Source of the DNA: an uncultured Bacilli bacterium
GTDB taxonomy: Bacteria > Bacillota_I > Bacilli_A > RF39 > UBA660
Direction of reading: 5' to 3'
Assembly: GCA_947588665.1 (NCBI GenBank)
Contig: CANPYU010000090.1
Span: forward strand, 1 to 5,128
Length of the DNA stretch: 5,128 nucleotides
In this document: positions 1 through 5,128 of the stretch, piece after piece
Layout: each line of letters opens with the position of its first letter
How positions within the stretch are numbered: the first letter of the stretch is position 1
Made by a program: the position numbers and the translations under genes
The notes under the pieces: generated by a model
What the model saw: the letters and a program-made list of their open reading frames with translations, nothing else
What the model was told of the DNA's origin: nothing
The model's database searches: none

Positions 1-1
1 T

Positions 2-3000
2 TTAATGAACATTATTAATAGTGGAGAGGGCTTTATGCCTAAATTTATAGCAATTAATCTTTATGAACATTTATTCCCTTTATTAAATAGCAATGCTAAT
101 AATCCTAGTCCAGCAATTCCTTATACTAAATACATTATTAATAATCAATTATATAAAGATATCGAAGGAGATTTAAAAACTTTATCAAAATATATTGGTA
201 CATATAATGTAATTGATGAAAAATTTAGTGGTGCTAAAAAATGTACAGATGAAGAAAATAAAGGTTGTGATTCCACTGGTTCAGTTCCTACTGCTGTATC
301 AATGGTAAAATCAGCATTAAAAGCAGCAATTAATTATGCTGAAAATGGTGAAGCGACTACAACTTTAGCAAATTCTGTTCAAACTAGAACACAAAAAGAA
401 GAGAATGGTAAAAAAAAATATACTAATACCGTTACTCACACTATAACAATTGCTAAATTTGGTGATGCTAATAATTCTTCTGCTTCAGTTAAATTAAACT
501 TTAAATGTGAAGATTGTTCTGGTGTAACAACAAAATTTTACATAAATGATAAAGCAGTTGATAGTTTAAGTAATGTGAATTTTTTGAATTATGTTGAAAA
601 TGGTGGCGGTGTAGTAAAATTAAAAATTGAATTTTCTGGTACTGTATGTAAAGAAGTCAAATATACTCTAGAAGCTACTTATACTCATTACAGTGTAACT
701 CGTTCAGGTTATTCTGTAGCAAAATGTTTAAATTCAAATAAATGTCAAGGATTTTATCTAGCAGATTCAAGCACTTCTACCGGTACTAAAACTACATCTA
801 TTGATAATACAATAAATATTTGTCCGACTTCAGATACTGATGAGCCATCTAAATGTGTAGCTAAAATAAATAATGTCGAGTGTGTTGAGTGTAATGAAAA
901 TAAACATGAAGTAGATATATTAGAAGGTTATACTTATGCTAATGATAATGTCTGTGATACATCTGGAGCAACTCTAGATATTCAAAAATGTATTGCAAAT
1001 GATGGAGCAGTAGATTCAGCAGATCATCCGTATAAAAATAGTGAATTATCAGAAGATACAGAAAAACTTAAAGCTGGTGTTTATTGTAAAGAAGATTATC
1101 ATTTAACTATGCCAGGTTCTAAAATGGTTGGCAATGGTAGATACTTTATTTTAGATGCATCGATTAGAGGTAAAGAATATTGTTATACAAATGATTTGCA
1201 TAATTCTAAAACTGTAGCGCAAACTAAAGGAACAATTACACAATTAGGTGCAAATACTGTAGATGCATTTAATGAAATTCAAAAGTATAAAGCTATTTCT
1301 GAATGTTTAGCTGATTCGAGTTGCTATACTGTAACAACTGACAAAAAAGTAGTAAAAACTATACCTTATTCTGGTAGATGCTGGGTTTATGCTACTGGTT
1401 CTGCTTTGGATGATGTTTGTGGTGAAGATCGTTCGAAATGTAAAAAAGCTGCTACAACTGGAGATTATTATGTAGATTGTACTAAATATATGAGATTTTA
1501 TGATATTAGACCTGTTGTTACATTACATAAAAGTTATTCTGGATATGTTAAAGGTACATGTGGTACAAAAACATATACATTAAATACTTCTGTTGAAGGT
1601 GAAGGAGTATTTTATGGTGATTGGTTAGGTAGAGCTGATTCTAAAGGAGCTGCTGATATCTTTGATTGTGCTAGTAATACATATTGTGATGCAGAAGTTA
1701 GTGATTTAACAGAAGAAGAGAAAAATGTTGCTGTAAGTGCAATTGGAAAGAAATCAACTGGACAATGGGTTAAAAGTGGTGGTATTGGCTCTAAATTTGG
1801 AGGAGGCGGTAGTTGGCAAGGAACTTCTGGCTCTGGATTAATGGTAGAGCTTGGTACAGGTAGTATAATTGAAGCAATTAATGATTGGAACTGTGCTACT
1901 GGATATGATAGTACTGAATTTAAAAATGATTTTAATGATACACCATTCTCTAATTGTTGGAAAATGAATTATACATTTGATCCAATGATGTATTTCTGGT
2001 ATCAAGAAGATGCTATGAAAAAAGCTAAAACTAACACAATGGATCAAACTGCAAAATCTTTAGGAGAAGTTAAAGCTCAATATTGTGAGGGAACTGTTTC
2101 AGCTAATTATGAAGATTGTTCAACAGGTTGGAAAGATGTTCCGTCTGTAGAAAATGGTTCAGTATGTGTTTGCTGGGGACCTGATATGGGTGATTGTGGT
2201 ATAAAGAAATATGTTTTATCAAAAATTAGATATGTAGTTCAATCACAAGAAGCATCTGCAAGTTATATAACACCAACACAATTTTATTCAGTTGCCCCAT
2301 CAGGCCAGCCAGTAGTAGCTGATGCTGGTAAAAGTGATGAAATACTAAATTCATCAGAAATTACAAATGGATTACCTGTTGATTTAGGTAATTATGGAAC
2401 AAGAAAATACTTGTTATGGTATGAAAAATTAGGTGAATATTTTGATAATCCAGCAAAATTAGGTCGTGTCTGGGGTGAATCAGATAGTGTTATTTCTAAA
2501 CTTTTACAAAATAGAGCAAATTGTGATAATGAAAATTCTGCTTTAGTAGATGAAGATGATACTGATGGAGTAATTCATAGTGAAGGTGTATATGCATGTA
2601 AATATAGCACTGATTGTCCTACAGATGAATCATGTAAAAAACCTGAAGAATCTACTGATAATAATTATCATTGTAAAGATGGGGAAGTTTGTGATGAAGA
2701 TCAATATAATAGTGAATGTTGTCCAGAGTGTCCTCAAAGAACATTATATAAATGTGCAGCTACATTAGACGAAAATGATAAAATTGTATATTATGATAAA
2801 GATGGTAATGAGACAGATGAATCAACTTATAAGTCTCAATGTTGTCCAAATGGCAAATGTCCTGTTAAATGTGCTTTCTGCTTATATGATGGAAATAAAT
2901 TAAATGTTCAATATCGTCCAGTTACTTCAGAAGATGTTAATCCAAATGATCGTGATTTAGGAAAAAACTGGAGTTGGGATGAATCAATTGAAACAGCATT

Positions 3001-3538
3001 AGAATTAAAAGCCTTTGTTACTACTAATGAAATTGAAGAAGATGGCGATACAATATATGATGTTGATTTTGATAAAGTAGATGAAAATAATGATTTTGCG
3101 ATGCAAGTTGTTATGGATGGTAAAATGATTAGTAAAATAAGAAAATATAATAGTGACAATAAAGAAGATGGTTTTGCTAATAATACTTTAGATTGCTATG
3201 ATATGAAAGTAGAAGATAAAGAAACTAAAGAAGAGAAAACTTATAAAAATGTTTACTGCTATAGTAAATTTATTGATTACTTACTAGAAGATTCATCTAC
3301 AGCCCAAAATATTAAAATTAATTTAGAAAGACCAAGTGGTAATGATAGAAAGTCAACTGAAAAGAACGAAAAATATTTTACTAGTTGGGTAAGCGCTGAT
3401 GCTAATGAATTGAATACATCAAAATGGAATGTTAGTACAACAAGAGAATTAGCATACTATAAAGAACATTTTGGTATGGAAATTAACTATGATGATAATA
3501 GTACAAAGGATTATCATGTTGGACCATCATGGAAATAG
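2..3538 (+). CDS. Giant cysteine-rich, probably extracellular protein of a Tad-like pilus locus (5'-partial)
   Basis: I do not recognise a characterised family. Residue numbers count from the ATG at 5. The frame is open to the window edge (codon TTA before that ATG) and neither ATG 5 nor ATG 35 is followed by a signal peptide, so the true start is probably upstream. What is seen: 1177 residues with 48 Cys (about 4%), many in CxxC or paired spacing (168/171, 293/296, 721/723); a Gly/Ser-rich segment at 591-611; a dense Cys segment at 840-959 with two CCP-containing repeats; an acidic, Cys-poor C-terminal region (about 960-1177). Many Thr/Ser/Asn-rich stretches suggest beta-rich modules. The C-terminus (GPSWK) has no LPxTG motif, hydrophobic helix or charged tail. 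It ends 16 bases before the membrane-protein gene and is probably co-transcribed with it. Inferred role: secreted adhesin or pilus-associated surface protein. Coding status is certain; function is speculative. Confidence 0.9.
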   Translation, partial: LMNIINSGEGFMPKFIAINLYEHLFPLLNSNANNPSPAIPYTKYIINNQLYKDIEGDLKTLSKYIGTYNVIDEKFSGAKKCTDEENKGCDSTGSVPTAVSMVKSALKAAINYAENGEATTTLANSVQTRTQKEENGKKKYTNTVTHTITIAKFGDANNSSASVKLNFKCEDCSGVTTKFYINDKAVDSLSNVNFLNYVENGGGVVKLKIEFSGTVCKEVKYTLEATYTHYSVTRSGYSVAKCLNSNKCQGFYLADSSTSTGTKTTSIDNTINICPTSDTDEPSKCVAKINNVECVECNENKHEVDILEGYTYANDNVCDTSGATLDIQKCIANDGAVDSADHPYKNSELSEDTEKLKAGVYCKEDYHLTMPGSKMVGNGRYFILDASIRGKEYCYTNDLHNSKTVAQTKGTITQLGANTVDAFNEIQKYKAISECLADSSCYTVTTDKKVVKTIPYSGRCWVYATGSALDDVCGEDRSKCKKAATTGDYYVDCTKYMRFYDIRPVVTLHKSYSGYVKGTCGTKTYTLNTSVEGEGVFYGDWLGRADSKGAADIFDCASNTYCDAEVSDLTEEEKNVAVSAIGKKSTGQWVKSGGIGSKFGGGGSWQGTSGSGLMVELGTGSIIEAINDWNCATGYDSTEFKNDFNDTPFSNCWKMNYTFDPMMYFWYQEDAMKKAKTNTMDQTAKSLGEVKAQYCEGTVSANYEDCSTGWKDVPSVENGSVCVCWGPDMGDCGIKKYVLSKIRYVVQSQEASASYITPTQFYSVAPSGQPVVADAGKSDEILNSSEITNGLPVDLGNYGTRKYLLWYEKLGEYFDNPAKLGRVWGESDSVISKLLQNRANCDNENSALVDEDDTDGVIHSEGVYACKYSTDCPTDESCKKPEESTDNNYHCKDGEVCDEDQYNSECCPECPQRTLYKCAATLDENDKIVYYDKDGNETDESTYKSQCCPNGKCPVKCAFCLYDGNKLNVQYRPVTSEDVNPNDRDLGKNWSWDESIETALELKAFVTTNEIEEDGDTIYDVDFDKVDENNDFAMQVVMDGKMISKIRKYNSDNKEDGFANNTLDCYDMKVEDKETKEEKTYKNVYCYSKFIDYLLEDSSTAQNIKINLERPSGNDRKSTEKNEKYFTSWVSADANELNTSKWNVSTTRELAYYKEHFGMEINYDDNSTKDYHVGPSWK
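2666..2848 (+). repeat. Two 41-residue-spaced KDG...CCP repeats in the giant protein
   Basis: Residues 888-907 (2666-2725) and 929-948 (2789-2848) align without gaps at 11 of 20 identities: Y, then KDG, then DE, then Y-x-S-x-CCP. Each is followed two or three residues later by a Cys-Pro. The repeats sit in the most Cys-dense part of the giant protein (840-959, fourteen residues apart on average or closer) and probably form small disulfide-knotted units. The KDG/DE pattern could bind calcium, but it lacks a full DxDxDG loop, so I do not claim this. Confidence 0.75.
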
Positions 3539-3540
3539 AA

Positions 3541-3546
3541 AGAAGG
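3541..3546 (+). promoter_or_regulatory. Ribosome binding site for the 3555 gene
   Basis: AGAAGG lies 8 bases before the ATG at 3555, one mismatch from AGGAGG. It starts just after the TAG stop of the upstream gene, leaving no room for a separate promoter or terminator in the 16-base gap. It supports ATG 3555 as the start and co-transcription with the giant gene. Confidence 0.75.
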
Positions 3547-3554
3547 CGTATTAA

Positions 3555-4707
<1,153 letters not shown>

Positions 4708-4709
<2 letters not shown>

Positions 4710-4715
4710 AGGAGG
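4708..4715 (+). promoter_or_regulatory. Strong ribosome binding site overlapping the upstream stop codon
   Basis: AAAGGAGG ends 5 bases before the ATG at 4721, and its first two bases belong to the TAA stop at 4707-4709. This is a near-perfect anti-Shine-Dalgarno match. It fixes the start of the CpaB-like gene and suggests its translation is coupled to that of the preceding gene. Confidence 0.9.
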
Positions 4716-4720
4716 ATAAA

Positions 4721-5128
4721 ATGGGAAATATATTAGCTAACTTAAAAAGATTTATAACTAATAAAAATACTGTTACAATACTAGCAGTTTTAGCTGGAAT
4801 TATAATTTTATGGTATTTTTATAATTACCGAGTTAATCAAGCAATAACAACTGTACAAATACCAATTGCAATTGAAGCAATTGATACTACAAAAAAAATA
4901 GAAACAGATAATTTATCTACTCTAGAAATTACTAGAAGTGCATTAAAAGATAATGATTTAATTCAAAACATGGCCGAACTTGATGGTAAATATGTTTGTG
5001 AAGGAACTAGTATTCCTAAAAATGGTTTCTTTCATAAATCACAAGTATGTGATGAAAAAGATTTATCAAATTCTGTAAATGAAAGCTTACCTGATGGTTA
5101 TACTTTAGCAAGTATAAAAGTTACTAAT
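4721..5128 (+). CDS. cpaB: CpaB/RcpC-like SAF-domain pilus assembly protein (3'-partial)
   Basis: The first 136 residues are present; the frame is open at the right edge. A short basic N-terminus (LKRF) precedes one membrane helix at about 18-36. Residues 43-110 fit the SAF domain of CpaB/RcpC: VQIPIAIEAID, then I-x-x-DNL, a variable loop, then LDGKYV and IPKNGFFHKS, which correspond to the family's 'vpVvvAardI', 'Itadml', 'lvGrva' and 'I.aGe.l' positions. LPDGYTLASIKV at 123-134 matches the start of the next CpaB strand region. CpaB proteins support assembly of Tad/Flp pili, acting outside the cytoplasmic membrane; their exact role is unsettled and in Gram-negatives they work with an outer-membrane secretin that a Gram-positive would lack. 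The start is fixed by the site at 4708-4715. Two Cys (93 and 110) bracket the end of the SAF domain, which is unusual. About half the protein is probably missing. Confidence 0.82.
   Translation, partial: MGNILANLKRFITNKNTVTILAVLAGIIILWYFYNYRVNQAITTVQIPIAIEAIDTTKKIETDNLSTLEITRSALKDNDLIQNMAELDGKYVCEGTSIPKNGFFHKSQVCDEKDLSNSVNESLPDGYTLASIKVTN

Noticed and set aside
1838..2047. Minus-strand frame of 69 codons
   Set aside because: It lies wholly inside the giant gene, has no recognisable ribosome binding site or motif, and is expected by chance opposite AT-rich coding sequence.
2580..2768. Overlapping + strand frame of 62 codons
   Set aside because: It is an out-of-frame reading of the Cys-rich stalk; its Ile/Asn/Val-rich composition is a shadow of that region.
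2789..2830. Possible EF-hand or excalibur-type calcium loop near the DKDGNETDE residues
   Set aside because: The spacing does not complete DxDxDG, and the matching residues are also explained by the KDG...CCP repeat.
2908..3159. Minus-strand frame of 83 codons with a hydrophobic start
   Set aside because: The hydrophobic residues come from complementing Asp/Glu/Asn codons of the giant gene. There is no ribosome binding site or independent support.

Overview
The window looks like part of one operon from an AT-rich, low-GC Gram-positive bacterium (Bacillota), most likely an uncultured gut or Mollicutes-related Bacilli/Clostridia type lineage. The support is the strong A/T bias at third codon positions, AGA as the usual arginine codon, canonical AGGAGG-type ribosome binding sites and very short intergenic gaps. 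All 23 tryptophans in the three genes are TGG and stops are TAG/TAA, so nothing suggests the Mycoplasma code (TGA = Trp). The lineage call is inference.

Layout, all on the + strand. (1) Positions 2-3538: a very large cysteine-rich protein (at least 1177 residues, 48 Cys) that is probably cut by the left edge of the window. I recognise no named domain; it reads as an extracellular multi-module protein. (2) Positions 3555-4709: a 384-residue protein with one N-terminal membrane helix, a TadE/pseudopilin-like N-terminal region, a Ser/Asn-rich linker containing ten AAT codons in a row, and a duplicated Cys-containing C-terminal domain. (3) Positions 4721-5128: the N-terminal 136 residues of a CpaB/RcpC-like SAF-domain protein, a component of Tad/Flp-type pilus machines, cut by the right edge.

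The gaps between genes are 16 and 11 bases, each holding a ribosome binding site and no terminator, so the three are probably co-transcribed. I see no promoter, terminator, tRNA, rRNA, CRISPR array or insertion sequence, and no stretch over 300 bases lacks a gene.

The best reading is the accessory, surface-exposed end of a Tad-like (type IVc) pilus or secretion locus in a Gram-positive: a membrane-anchored minor-pilin-like protein and a CpaB-like assembly protein, preceded by a giant Cys-rich protein that could be an adhesin or tip component. The usual core genes (cpaF/tadA ATPase, tadB, tadC, pilins, prepilin peptidase) are not in the window; I predict them downstream. The giant protein and the duplicated domain are the least explained and most interesting parts.
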